Shown: positions 1 to 8,930, counted from the stretch's first letter. The stretch: DNA of 64,000 nt from Paenibacillus sp. J2TS4 (GCF_018403245.1 NZ_BOSH01000007.1:275260-339259); one strand, 5' to 3'. Notes: generated by a model from the sequence alone, not told the origin. Numbers and translations are program-made.

Positions 1-441
1 ATTAAACACTTCCATTGCATCTTGCGGGAATTCGCTTCCTAATTGGGGGAAGTCTTTAAAATAAGGCTTCAAATCTACAAAAGCCCCGCTCTTCTGCCAT
101 TTTCTAAAATTAACGGGCTCATCTACATAATACATGTCCGGTAAATCTTTGGAGGCGGCTAGACTGTTCAACGTATTTTTATAATCATTGCCCCCTGGTA
201 CCCAGCGGATATTCAAGTCAATATTAAATTTGTCTTCAACATACTTAATGGTCGGGTGATTCTTGTCTTCCCACCCCCCTCCCTGTTGCACAGGTACGAT
301 CATCGAGATCTTCAATCTTTTTGAACCGTCATCGACCTCCTTGCCACCAGGTTCTCTTGCACCGGGAGAATCTTTAGAGCAAGCCATGATCATAATGACA
401 AAAAACATAAAGGTAAAAGATAAAAAAACAATTTTTCTCAC
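1..441 (-). CDS. Extracellular solute-binding lipoprotein (ABC transporter), N-terminal part
   Basis: The first 147 residues are present and the rest lies beyond the window edge. A GTG start at 441 has an AGGAGG site 7 nt upstream. A hydrophobic signal segment ends in a lipobox-like MIMAC followed by SKDS, so the mature protein should be a lipid-anchored surface lipoprotein. The segment after it (KISMIVPVQQ, WVPGGNDYK, KDLPDMYYVD) resembles the N-lobe of family 1 sugar or oligosaccharide-binding proteins of Paenibacillus. The likely role is to capture a carbohydrate for an ABC importer, whose permeases would lie outside the window. The substrate cannot be read. A catabolite-repression-type promoter sits about 410 nt upstream. 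Confidence 0.8.
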   Translation of the reverse strand, partial: MRKIVFLSFTFMFFVIMIMACSKDSPGAREPGGKEVDDGSKRLKISMIVPVQQGGGWEDKNHPTIKYVEDKFNIDLNIRWVPGGNDYKNTLNSLAASKDLPDMYYVDEPVNFRKWQKSGAFVDLKPYFKDFPQLGSEFPQDAMEVFN

Positions 442-860
442 TAGAGTACCTCCTTGTTTGGTCATATGAAATTCATTAATTGAATAAAGGCAAATAGAAT
501 CATAGAACCAAAATGTCTACCGAGTTTTGGCGGATACTAAGCATCTTCTATTGCTTTTTTGCACAGAAAACAAAACATCTTCGAAATAGATGCCAATATG
601 ACTGCTAATAAATCTAACTGAAATTTGAATAGAATCAATGGAGCATGAACAGATATAGGTGTTTCAGATGGCTTAACATGGAGGACTGGCGTAGTATAAT
701 TCGTATAGGGGTTACGACATTATGGATCATCTGAAAACGGATGGAAAACACAAAAATAACTCTTAATAAAAATCCATTTTAAAACTAATTCGTATCTATT
801 ACTTTCCTTTACCCTACAATATTCTGTTATTATGAATTTATGAACTTTAATTTTTTTAAA
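442..860. other. Gene-free stretch: long leader of the solute-binding gene
   Basis: No convincing ORF, RNA gene or clear terminator was found here. It would be transcribed as the 5' leader of the gene starting at 441 if the promoter at 861-889 is the only one. No riboswitch family was recognised. Confidence 0.4.
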
Positions 861-898
861 AGTATAACATTACTTCCGCTCTAGTGCAAGCGCTTACT
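861..898 (-). promoter_or_regulatory. SigA-type promoter overlapped by a cre (CcpA) site
   Basis: On the minus strand the -35 is TTGCAC (889-884), the spacer is exactly 17 nt and the -10 is TATACT (866-861) preceded by TGT, an extended -10. A cre-like near-palindrome, GTGCAAGCGCTTACT on the plus strand (884-898), covers the -35 and matches the consensus WTGNAANCGNWNNCW at all but the first position. CcpA binding there should block RNA polymerase. This fits catabolite repression of the solute-binding gene starting at 441. The implied 5' leader is about 410 nt. Confidence 0.6.
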
Positions 899-1123
899 TA
901 CCGCTTTTCTTAACGGTTTTTCACCTGCTTTTCACATGTCATTAATTGTCGAATAATCAATTGTATTGTCTTTTAAAAGGAATTTAGGATCCCTATGATG
1001 AATGATCTATTCAGAGTAATTTTCGGAATGGGGTGTTGATCTAGACAGTGTCGGAAATAAATCCCAATACTGTATCATTCGCGTATAGGAAGAAAAATCT
1101 ATATCGATGAGGTGAGTAAATAG

Positions 1124-1891
1124 ATGAGCCAATATATTACATTCGATCTCGACGAAACCCTTATGCAAAATCCCTTTTCAGAATGGGTATTTCCGGAGAT
1201 TGATAGTCTTGTAGCCTCCCATCTGGAATTAAAAGATGGAATTCTCCCAGAAATAAGAAAAGAACATAGAAAACGGCTAAAGGAAGCGCAAGATGCGGCG
1301 GCTTATGACTGGGATGATATTCTGGAACAAATTTTAGTTGAGAAAAATATACCGATTAACATCGATATTGCTGATTTAGTTCAAAAACATGCAATAGACC
1401 CTAAAGTTTACTTATTGGAAAACGATGCTTTAACAGTCTTGGAAAAATTAAAAAAAAGAGGATATTTACTTGGCGTTGTGACGAATGGCTTTTATAAATA
1501 CCAAGTTCCTGTCATGAAAACGATTCAATTAGTTACGTATATAGATAGAATTATAACCCCTTGTAGTACCGGGTACTGTAAGCCGGAAATTAAAATGGTA
1601 GATCAGCTACTAGAAGAAGGGACAATAATCGCTCATGTTGGAGACCGATTGGATCATGACGTGTACTTTGCCAACCAGCTGGGAGCCCTATCGATTTTGA
1701 TCGACCATCAGATGCCAGAAGCCGTAAGACGGATCTCGCCTACTAAAAGGGTTGAACAGATAGATTATTTAAAGACCATTTTTCAGCAAAAAAAGTATGG
1801 AGATTTGCTTCCTGAAGAAAGGTATATGCCAAAAATGATTATATATTCCATTCGGGAGTTACTGGAAATAGATTTAAAGAATCATTATTAG
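1124..1891 (+). CDS. HAD superfamily hydrolase (phosphatase-like)
   Basis: This 255-residue protein has the haloacid-dehalogenase motifs in order. Motif I is FDLDETL near residue 7, with the nucleophile and acid Asp pair. Motif II is VVTNG near 120. The Lys region is CKPEIK, and motif III is HVGDRLDHDVYFANQLGA near 175-195. The insert after motif I is helical, as in cap type C1. Such proteins are cytosolic Mg-dependent phosphatases of small phosphorylated metabolites. The tail after motif III (about 60 residues) is longer than usual. A GAGGTGAG ribosome site precedes the ATG. It stands alone between the lipoprotein gene and the island boundary. The substrate is unknown. Confidence 0.85.
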   Translation: MSQYITFDLDETLMQNPFSEWVFPEIDSLVASHLELKDGILPEIRKEHRKRLKEAQDAAAYDWDDILEQILVEKNIPINIDIADLVQKHAIDPKVYLLENDALTVLEKLKKRGYLLGVVTNGFYKYQVPVMKTIQLVTYIDRIITPCSTGYCKPEIKMVDQLLEEGTIIAHVGDRLDHDVYFANQLGALSILIDHQMPEAVRRISPTKRVEQIDYLKTIFQQKKYGDLLPEERYMPKMIIYSIRELLEIDLKNHY

Positions 1892-2014
1892 GGGTAATAA
1901 TAAGGGAAGTTGATGGTTAAGACCATTAAAGGAAAGGCCTACTTCATTTTCACGGTCCATAATACTAATGCAACCAGACTTGTCCAAGATATAAATAGCA
2001 TGGAGATAAAGAAG

Positions 2015-2037
2015 GAGAGTACCTCATTGGTACTCTC
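2015..2037 (-). terminator. Hairpin next to the left island boundary
   Basis: A perfect 9-bp stem (GAGAGTACC / GGTACTCTC) has a 5-nt loop. On the minus strand it is followed by only a short T-rich stretch (CTTCTTTAT). It lies 10 nt beyond the ssrA-like sequence at 2047, just as the genuine ssrA gene has a terminator hairpin just beyond its 3' end. Confidence 0.5.
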
Positions 2038-2046
2038 TCACAGATT

Positions 2047-2070
2047 TGGTGGAGGCGAGGGGGATTGAAC
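2047..2070 (-). repeat. Partial copy of the ssrA 3' end (att-like, left island end)
   Basis: 23 of 24 bases match the 3' end of the tmRNA gene at 22435-22458, including the CCA-encoding TGGTGGAGG start. The sequence then diverges completely. This is what remains at the far end of an element that integrated into the 3' end of ssrA. Confidence 0.75.
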
Positions 2071-2150
2071 AAGCGTACCCCGTCTCCTCACATGATGTCC
2101 CGCTGTGTAAGGCTTTGCTTTATTGGAGGTCAATTTCTTGAAACAACTAA

Positions 2151-2909
2151 TTAGATTCCGATTTCCCTCATTTTCACCGTTACTTTCTCGACCCTGCCAT
2201 CCATGCCCGTCCCGTCAAACTTCGGAAGTTTCAATTCGCTTACGATGGTTCCATCGCGCATAAACATAATACGCTCCGTCCTCGCGGCAACCTTGGCGTC
2301 GTGAGTGACAAGCATTACCGCAGTACCCTCCGCGTTGATTTCGGAAAAGAGGTCCATAATCTCCTGCGCCGATTTGGAGTTGAGTGCACCCGTAGGCTCG
2401 TCGCCGAAAATAATTTTCGGACTGTTCATAAGCGCGCGGCATATTCCCGCACGCTGTAGCTGACCTCCCGAAACCTGTGTCATATCGCGCTTTTCAAGCT
2501 CCGCAATGCCTACCCTTTTCATAAGCGCTCTTGCTTTTTCCGTTATTTTCGCGGCATTTTTCCTGTTGCCCCGCATGGACGGAAGAATGATGTTGTCGAG
2601 GATATTCAAATTTTTCAGCATAGTCGGCTGTTGAAAAACAAATCCCATTTGGGTTCTGCGCAGATCTGCAAGCTCATTCTCCCCGAGCTCCGATAAATCC
2701 CTGCCGTCAACAACGACTTTCCCGCCATTAATCCCGTCCGTCCCGCTCAGTGCAAACATCAGCGTCGATTTTCCCGAGCCCGAGGGTCCCATCACCGCCA
2801 CGAACTCGCCCTCGTTTATGGAGGCGGACACCCCGTCGAGAACATTGCGCTTTTCATCGCCTTCGCCGAAAGATTTGACGATACGATCCCCGATAATGAT
2901 CTTCTTCAT
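2151..2909 (-). CDS. ABC transporter ATP-binding protein (MacB/LolD/BceA type)
   Basis: 252 residues with a complete ABC ATPase set: Walker A GPSGSGKST near residue 41, Q-loop FVFQQP near 93, signature VSGGQLQR near 145, Walker B IIFGDEPTGALN near 165, and H-loop VTHD near 200. It is the energy subunit for the FtsX-type permease 4 nt upstream. The pair most resembles exporters or peptide-resistance transporters driven by mechanotransmission. Codon use is richer in GC than in the neighbouring AT-rich genes at 6.2-11.5 kb, suggesting a separate origin. It is the last gene of a tetR-permease-ATPase unit and should be controlled by the TetR protein. Confidence 0.9.
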   Translation of the reverse strand: MKKIIIGDRIVKSFGEGDEKRNVLDGVSASINEGEFVAVMGPSGSGKSTLMFALSGTDGINGGKVVVDGRDLSELGENELADLRRTQMGFVFQQPTMLKNLNILDNIILPSMRGNRKNAAKITEKARALMKRVGIAELEKRDMTQVSGGQLQRAGICRALMNSPKIIFGDEPTGALNSKSAQEIMDLFSEINAEGTAVMLVTHDAKVAARTERIMFMRDGTIVSELKLPKFDGTGMDGRVEKVTVKMREIGI

Positions 2910-2913
2910 AGGC

Positions 2914-5232
2914 CTACTCCTTTATATTGTCGGAAATTTTGATTTGTCCTGCGCCCGATGTGCCGATAATGGTTGCGATCAGCACCGAGCCTATCATCAT
3001 CAGCGGACTAAGCAGATACGCAGCAAGCGGATTGACCGTAAAATGAAACGCCGATGCTCCAAAGGAGGAGATCACCGCGCCCGCAAGTCTCTCTCCGAGA
3101 GTGTTGGCCAGAAGCGTACCGAGAGCAACTCCGATAATCAGGACAAAGACCGAACGCGAAACGTACTGCGCTTGAATATCCGAATTTGTAAAACCGAACG
3201 CTTTCATGACGGCAATGGAATATCTGTCTTTGGCGACAAGCATTTTCATAAACAACAGGGTAATCAATACCGTTATAATCAGCGCGACAACAATGGCCGA
3301 ATTGGCGGCCTTTCCGACGGAGTCTATTGTCGAGCCGAAGGTCTGTGCAATATATTCATCGATGTCCGAAACCTTCGCATAACCAAACCTCTCCGCATAT
3401 TCCGAAACCTTGCTGGCGATAAGAGACGGATCTGAAAGCTTCGCACTAATCACGTACCACATAATATCCGCCGAAGGGTCGGTGAAAACAGCCTTGGCCG
3501 TCTTACCTCCGTTGGTAATGTCGGAATAAATACCGCTTACCGTGAGATCTTTTCCCTTCCCCTCCATCACCAGTGTAATCACATCGCCGACCTTTTTGCC
3601 CAGCTCATCAGCGTTCAAGGTGGACAGCGCAATTTCGTCTTCTCTGGCAGGTGCCCTGCCCTCGGAATATTCCACAGGGAATATGGAATGGTCGCCGAGC
3701 TCAATTTTTAACCTTTCCTCGGAGCCGTCCTCCGTCTTGACTTTGAATGTTTTGGTTGCCAGCACAGCATACTTCGAAATGGCGCGATCATTGCTCATCG
3801 TTTTTATAATTTCAGATGCTTTTTCAGAAATCTGGTCGGTCTGCTGGAGGTCTATGCGTATATCGCTGTTGCCAATCCCCATATATTTGATGAAGCTTTT
3901 GGAGGAAATCGTGTTGTGCAGGTTCTGCGGAACCATAATGAGAAATGCTGAAATCACAAGCACCGCAAGCATGGTGGCGTAAAGCTTTTTCCGGGCAAGA
4001 ACATCTTTGACCCCGAGAAAAATATTTAGGGGAAACAGCCGGTTTCCGCTCAGGTTAAAACGCTTTGTGCCCGCGGCTTTTTCCTGTGAAGTGCCAAACC
4101 GGATAGCTTCGGCGGCCGATATTTTCCGAAAGCGTCTCAGCACTCCATTCACATAGGCAATGATGGCAAGGAATACAAGAAGAATGCCGATGATTCCGAA
4201 CAACATGGCATAAGAAGAATTTCCGCTCTCCCCCATATAAAGCCGGATATTTTCAAGAAGCGTGCCTTGGAACACAAAAGAAAGGACAAAACCAAGCATG
4301 CAGCCTGCCGCCGCCATCGCCGCGTACTTCGCCACATAAATCTTCTTAATGTCGGAGATACGCAGCCCTATAGCCTTCATAACGCCAATTTCCCGGTAAT
4401 CGTCTTCGATTTTCGCCAGGAGCGTAAAGCGTATGCACATCAATGCAATGGCAACGACAAGCACGCTGACCAAAAGAATGACCCCGATCATCATCCCGTC
4501 AGAAATGGCATTGATCATTTTGAACAGCGGATAGGTAACCGTGGGGCCGTTCGCTTCAAGTCCCGCGGCAGCATAAGCCGTTTCGAATTCACTGAGCTTC
4601 GACAAGTCCTTTAATCTGAATTCAATTAGATACTCTATACTTCCAGCATTTTTTAACTCCTCGAAATCATTTGTACTGATCAGAAATCTTTTGGAGGAGG
4701 CCAGCGCGGAATTCATCTGCGAATCTCGAAGAAAACCCGCAACCGTAAATTCCTTCCCGCTTATTAAGGCCTTGTCGCCGACCTTTGTGGTGTTGTCCTT
4801 CATATAGCTTATCGGAACATAAAGCTCCCCGTCGGATACGTCGATAACATTACCGTCAAGATCAAGGAGATAATCGAACTTCTCGCTCTGGACACTGAAC
4901 CCGTTGTCCTGAACACTATTCGCTAGCGAACGGTCGCCAAATCGAATTTGCGAGCCGTCTATATTAAGAAATTCAAGCACCTGAAACTCATCCACATCGG
5001 GATTTTGCTCTGCGAAGGCCTGAAGCCGTTCAGAATCGATCTCCCCCGAGTGCATCTGCATAAAATGCGGCGTTTTCGCCGTTGTCATGAGTTCATTAAG
5101 CGCTCCCGAAAGATTTACGAACAGGATGGCCGCAAGCGAAACTAGCATAGCTGCAGCAGCAACAAATATTGTGGTGGTCAAGGCGATCAGTTTGCTCTTG
5201 GATAGATCATTGCGGATTATTCTGTAATACAT
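2914..5232 (-). CDS. ABC transporter permease, FtsX/MacB family
   Basis: 772 residues. An N-terminal TM helix follows residue 10 (SKLIALTTTIFVAAAAML). A large extracytoplasmic domain lies at about 50-240. A group of three TM segments follows at about 245-375, including the FtsX-like stretch EIGVMKAIGLRISDIKKIY. A second TM and extracytoplasmic domain repeat follows (about 420-640), and a final three-TM FtsX block begins with SIAVMKAFGFTNSDIQAQYV. The duplicated FtsX architecture is typical of YxdM/BceB-like or lipoprotein-release-like permeases of Bacillota. It works with the ATPase 4 nt downstream. The substrate is unknown; export of a toxic compound or peptide is plausible given the TetR regulator. 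Confidence 0.87.
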   Translation of the reverse strand: MYYRIIRNDLSKSKLIALTTTIFVAAAAMLVSLAAILFVNLSGALNELMTTAKTPHFMQMHSGEIDSERLQAFAEQNPDVDEFQVLEFLNIDGSQIRFGDRSLANSVQDNGFSVQSEKFDYLLDLDGNVIDVSDGELYVPISYMKDNTTKVGDKALISGKEFTVAGFLRDSQMNSALASSKRFLISTNDFEELKNAGSIEYLIEFRLKDLSKLSEFETAYAAAGLEANGPTVTYPLFKMINAISDGMMIGVILLVSVLVVAIALMCIRFTLLAKIEDDYREIGVMKAIGLRISDIKKIYVAKYAAMAAAGCMLGFVLSFVFQGTLLENIRLYMGESGNSSYAMLFGIIGILLVFLAIIAYVNGVLRRFRKISAAEAIRFGTSQEKAAGTKRFNLSGNRLFPLNIFLGVKDVLARKKLYATMLAVLVISAFLIMVPQNLHNTISSKSFIKYMGIGNSDIRIDLQQTDQISEKASEIIKTMSNDRAISKYAVLATKTFKVKTEDGSEERLKIELGDHSIFPVEYSEGRAPAREDEIALSTLNADELGKKVGDVITLVMEGKGKDLTVSGIYSDITNGGKTAKAVFTDPSADIMWYVISAKLSDPSLIASKVSEYAERFGYAKVSDIDEYIAQTFGSTIDSVGKAANSAIVVALIITVLITLLFMKMLVAKDRYSIAVMKAFGFTNSDIQAQYVSRSVFVLIIGVALGTLLANTLGERLAGAVISSFGASAFHFTVNPLAAYLLSPLMMIGSVLIATIIGTSGAGQIKISDNIKE

Positions 5233-5345
5233 AAGTCACCTCTGTGTTCAAGCTTTTTAGCCCAAACGCCGTGAGCCCATTGCCTATGGCAGAAACAAAC
5301 TGACTCGACCACAATAGAAGAAATTTTCGGAAGGATTTGCCGGAG

Positions 5346-5993
5346 TTACTCATTCGCTGCTCCATCGTCCACACCAAACATCTTCATAGCGTCCATTAAG
5401 CTTCCGCTTTCAGCACCGAGCAGCCTTTCTACATTGCAAATAAAGGCCAGCATGCGTAACAAACGCTCCTCGTCCGTCAGGGTAACCATATCATCGTCAA
5501 AGACTGTATTCGCATAGATCACAACCATTTCCATACACTCATACGGATACGGTGTGTTGAACAATCCCTGCTCAATTCCCTCGCGGATAATACCCGTCAG
5601 GATCGGCGGAACGCCATGAATGATGACCTTTTGGATTTTCTGATGCATAAGCGCGTTCTGCGGCTTGTGAATGTGCTCCATAATTTCCTGGCTGCTACCG
5701 CCGTTTAGGTTCAGCGCCATAACAACGCGGATGATGCGTTCGACGACGGGGATGCTCTTATCTGCAGCAATTTCCTGCGCCGCACCTAATAGACTGACAT
5801 TATACCGCTCTATCAGTGCGTCCATAATATCTTCCTTCGACTTGAAGTGATAATAAAGCGTTCCCCGCGCTATTCCGACCTTCTCGAGAATATCGTTGGT
5901 ACTCGTGCCATCAAAGCCCTTCTGACCAAATAGCTCATCCGCCGCATCAAGGATTTCGTTCCTGCGTTCATCGGCTTCTTTTACCACTCTCAT
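5346..5993 (-). CDS. TetR/AcrR family transcriptional regulator
   Basis: 215 residues. The N-terminal helix-turn-helix is typical: RRNEILDAADELFGQKGF, then TSTNDILEKVGIARGTLYYHF near residues 29-50. The C-terminal ligand domain is variable. It is the first gene of a unit with the ABC permease and ATPase downstream. An inverted repeat ACCGAC-N5-GTCGGT lies 19 nt before the start codon, directly after the -10 region, so autorepression of the whole operon is likely. The ligand is probably the compound exported by the transporter. Confidence 0.9.
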   Translation of the reverse strand: MRVVKEADERRNEILDAADELFGQKGFDGTSTNDILEKVGIARGTLYYHFKSKEDIMDALIERYNVSLLGAAQEIAADKSIPVVERIIRVVMALNLNGGSSQEIMEHIHKPQNALMHQKIQKVIIHGVPPILTGIIREGIEQGLFNTPYPYECMEMVVIYANTVFDDDMVTLTDEERLLRMLAFICNVERLLGAESGSLMDAMKMFGVDDGAANE

Positions 5994-6011
5994 ATTTTAG
6001 ACCCCCTATAG

Positions 6012-6059
6012 ACCGACTGCCTGTCGGTTAAATGGTAACATAGTATTGGGTGGTGTCAA
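6012..6059 (-). promoter_or_regulatory. Promoter and TetR operator of the ABC exporter operon
   Basis: Minus strand: -35 TTGACA (6059-6054), 16-nt spacer, -10 TACCAT (6037-6032). Immediately downstream lies the inverted repeat ACCGAC TGCCT GTCGGT (6012-6028), a typical TetR-family operator. A repressor bound there would occlude the transcription start. Confidence 0.65.
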
Positions 6060-6275
6060 GGGGGTTGTAAATCTTGAAAATAAGGTGTGTAAAACGGAGT
6101 TTTGCCATGAAGTAGTTACTAAATTGTTTCCTGTTCTATTAACACGACTGTCTTAATGTGTGTCGAATATGGAAACCGAAGTCATTTATTTTTTATTAAA
6201 TCTCTCCATGAGTTTTGTAGACAAATCGTCTGTGAAACTTCGGCAAATTTGTTTGAATGCCTCATAACTAAAAAG

Positions 6276-7091
6276 CTATTGTACATACATTTCAGGAAAA
6301 ACGTGCTCACGTGTAACAACTATCTCGAAAGGGAAATAATAATCAATATGCTTAATTAGTTGAATCATATCATTACTAATTGTCTCATACTTAAAAATCT
6401 GCGAAGCAACCGTGCTTTTTCCCATAGAGAGCATTGCCCCAATATGTCGATAAAAGCCAAACAATGAGACATGCGAGAAGTCATAACCGCTTTCATAAAA
6501 AGCAATGTATGGGAATCCGGCTGGGATCCACAATCCTGTAATATCACAAAAATTTTCATTATTCAAAGACCGAGTTATCCGGGGGTATTGAAAATATGAA
6601 TTATTTATTCCTAACCTTTTCGCATACAACTCCACTAAGCATTCAAGCTCAGAATAACTCAAACCAAAACTTGCTCGAGATAACTCTTTATTTTCCTCAA
6701 AATACCATGAACTACCTGTCTCAATTCTTTTTTCGATACCAAAATATGAGTTATTAACCCCAGGTAACCTCATAATATAATTCTTAAGCTGCTTATACTT
6801 AGAATTACTATAATATTCATGATCGACAAATCCAGTTAACAAAATGCATCCATTTTTGACTCTAAAAAGTCCTTTCATCTGTTTTCTGCAGTTTGCAGTA
6901 TGCCTACCACGCAAATAATAAGGCCAACTTTGAAAAGAAACTTGATTTTTATCTCTGCAATATATACCTGAATAGCAAAATAATTCTCCCCCATGAGATA
7001 AATAGATTGCTTCTGATGATGAATTTGGAAGCACTATATTCTCTCCTTGCTCCTCAGGGGAATCAATTGTTTCATATAACCCCGATAACAT
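6276..7091 (-). CDS. Protein of unknown function (island)
   Basis: 271 residues with an AAGGAGG site 10 nt before the ATG. No family was recognised. Visible features: a Cys/His-containing N-terminal third (ELFCYSGIYC, RHTANCRKQMKG), many aromatic residues, and no signal peptide or clear membrane span. It is AT-rich like its neighbours and lies 52 nt downstream of another unknown gene, so the two are probably co-transcribed. Both follow the FokI-like nuclease gene and the LexA-boxed gene on the same strand and may belong to that cluster. Function cannot be inferred from the sequence alone. Confidence 0.7.
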   Translation of the reverse strand: MLSGLYETIDSPEEQGENIVLPNSSSEAIYLSHGGELFCYSGIYCRDKNQVSFQSWPYYLRGRHTANCRKQMKGLFRVKNGCILLTGFVDHEYYSNSKYKQLKNYIMRLPGVNNSYFGIEKRIETGSSWYFEENKELSRASFGLSYSELECLVELYAKRLGINNSYFQYPRITRSLNNENFCDITGLWIPAGFPYIAFYESGYDFSHVSLFGFYRHIGAMLSMGKSTVASQIFKYETISNDMIQLIKHIDYYFPFEIVVTREHVFPEMYVQ

Positions 7092-7143
7092 AAATATTGT
7101 CCCTCCTTCTTTAATATATATCTGTTCTTATTTTCAAATCAGC

Positions 7144-7992
7144 TTAGATGTCAAATTTTTTTTGAACTTGAACATAGCGGTTGATTCCATTCCAACAGTC
7201 CATAAATATTTCTTGAATCTCACCATCATCCATTTCAAAATCACTAGTATCTGTCCGAAATGTTATCATGCCGGTCTGAAGGTCGTATTCCGAATCAAAT
7301 ATAAGATCCCCAGACGGGTGCAGACCAGAAATTTGTAAAGATACGGCCAATGAAATTTTATCAGTTTTTGAATCTTCATCAGTATAAAGAATCGCTGAGA
7401 TTACTACTTTATCATCCTCTCTTTCAAAATAAACCTCATCATCCCAAATATTCTCCATCAAAAAGTCGATAATTTCATTGAGCACATACTTGATTTCATT
7501 CCTTACTCTACTAATTCTTACGCAAAAAGCTTCATTATCAATCTCTTGCAGTTCCTCATAGTTGCAAAACGGATATGGTCCACCATCACTTTCAAATACT
7601 CTACAGGGTGCAATAATCAGATCATCTTCTAGATAAAAAATAATTTTCATCGGTACAAGTACATTTTCAACGCTTAGAGATTCTTCTTTAGCTTGCAAAA
7701 AATCAGCAATTATTTCCTTCATTTCTTGCATCGATTTTTTTGAAAAAGTTTGCCCCAGTTTAATACCATATTTATATCTCCTTTTCGTAACAATATCTTT
7801 TTTTACATCGAACAGAGCTGCAATCAGATTATCAATTATTACCTCATCTATAAACATTTCTTTTAATTCATCTGGTGGAAGTAATTCAATATCCAATATT
7901 TCACCATTTGCTTTCCTTAAAACGTAGGAGTTAAAAACGGGAGTCTTGTCACTCATAACATGTTTAAACCGCTCAATAATTTTATCATCCAA
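7144..7992 (-). CDS. Protein of unknown function, acidic (island)
   Basis: 282 residues. The start is TTG at 7992, chosen because AAGGAGG stands 8 nt upstream and the protein begins there with DDKIIERF. It is acidic and soluble-looking, with no signal peptide or TM segment. The C-terminal third has alternating hydrophobic and charged beta-like stretches (KVVISAILYTD, GDLIFDSEYDLQTGMITF). No family was recognised. It is followed after 52 nt by another unknown gene, and a 416-nt gap separates it from the upstream LexA-boxed gene, so it may have its own promoter. Confidence 0.72.
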   Translation of the reverse strand: MDDKIIERFKHVMSDKTPVFNSYVLRKANGEILDIELLPPDELKEMFIDEVIIDNLIAALFDVKKDIVTKRRYKYGIKLGQTFSKKSMQEMKEIIADFLQAKEESLSVENVLVPMKIIFYLEDDLIIAPCRVFESDGGPYPFCNYEELQEIDNEAFCVRISRVRNEIKYVLNEIIDFLMENIWDDEVYFEREDDKVVISAILYTDEDSKTDKISLAVSLQISGLHPSGDLIFDSEYDLQTGMITFRTDTSDFEMDDGEIQEIFMDCWNGINRYVQVQKKFDI

Positions 7993-8408
7993 AATAGAGG
8001 CCTCCTTAAAAGCAGTTATATCTTCTCTTAAGATCCTTCCTTGTTCATGTTGACATTTTATAAATGAATAGATTTTCTGGTTGTGCCACAGACGATCTTC
8101 AAGTATTTATTACCGTAATTTTCGCGACAATAACATCAACTGTTCTTATCCGGCACTAATATAAAAGAGACAATTCTCAATACCTTGAATTACGCTCTTA
8201 TGAGTGATCCGACATCTGTTCCAGCAGCACTTTACCACCTACATGCGTGATTCTCTCATGCGGATTGTACAACGATCACTCTTATTAATCTCAGCCGTAG
8301 CGAATTCGTTTCTTATGGATGTAAGCCACCCATTTAGTTTGTTACTGGACGCCAACAATTTCCATTCCAGACTTATTCCTTTTTTATAATAATTCTTTTC
8401 AAGGGATA
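7993..8408. other. Intergenic stretch with a possible gene remnant
   Basis: No intact gene. On the minus strand a 25-codon open segment ending at 8198 reads YNPHERITHVGGKVLLEQ, which recalls the short motif of DUF3892-type proteins (HERITHVGG). It has no start codon or ribosome site in a sensible place and looks like a decayed remnant. The rest shows nothing recognisable. Confidence 0.3.
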
Positions 8409-8867
8409 CTAATTGAGTTCAACCCTACAAAATGTGAAATCGTGGGCCATAAGCATTTTCACTCCGGCACTTTTCCATTCCCACTCCACCATATTTTTAT
8501 CGTTAATGGATGCGCTAATTCGATGAAATATTAATGACTGAATTATTTCCTCGTATATATAGTTTAAATAGTCCGACCGTGCCCATCTCTTTAAACGAAT
8601 TGGCAATACCTCATTAATGTCTATAAACTGGTTTAAAAAGGATTTCGGAAACATCTGCGTGTATGTTAAGTGATAGAACTCTTTAATTTCATGCCGATTT
8701 CCTTTGTAAATATGAGCTTCATTTTGATTAAATTTGAAGGATAAAAAAACATCTAAATGTCGCACCTTTACACCTTGGTTAACTATTTCCTCGATGTATT
8801 CATTGCTGCCATGACAATATCTCATTGAAATTTTTTTAACTACTCTTGTTCCTACCACTAATGTCAT
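8409..8867 (-). CDS. Unknown protein behind a LexA-type double box
   Basis: 152 residues from the ATG at 8867, which is preferred because GGAGG lies 7 nt upstream. An upstream in-frame ATG would place the two LexA-like boxes inside the gene. No family was recognised. The protein is basic and aromatic, with no membrane segment. Its position directly downstream of the FokI-like nuclease gene, and a promoter whose -10 is bracketed by GAAC-N4-GTTC boxes, suggest damage-induced expression. It could be a partner, modulator or toxin of the cluster. That role is inferred from context only. Confidence 0.7.
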   Translation of the reverse strand: MTLVVGTRVVKKISMRYCHGSNEYIEEIVNQGVKVRHLDVFLSFKFNQNEAHIYKGNRHEIKEFYHLTYTQMFPKSFLNQFIDINEVLPIRLKRWARSDYLNYIYEEIIQSLIFHRISASINDKNMVEWEWKSAGVKMLMAHDFTFCRVELN

Positions 8868-8892
8868 ACATTTTCCTCCTTTAAATAATAGA

Positions 8893-8930
8893 GAACATTT
8901 GTTCCCTACTATTATACAGAACATTAGTTC
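8893..8930 (-). promoter_or_regulatory. SOS-type promoter: TATAAT between two LexA-like boxes
   Basis: GAACATTTGTTC (8893-8904) and GAACATTAGTTC (8919-8930) both fit the Bacillus LexA/DinR core GAAC-N4-GTTC. A perfect TATAAT on the minus strand (8916-8911) lies between them. A weak -35 (TTCCGA, 8939-8934) is 17 nt upstream. LexA bound at either box would block polymerase, and induction would follow DNA damage. The boxes lie between the nuclease gene and the 152-residue gene. Confidence 0.7.

Noticed and set aside
4267..4614. 115-residue plus-strand ORF inside the ABC permease gene
   Set aside because: Shadow of the permease coding sequence; no independent support.
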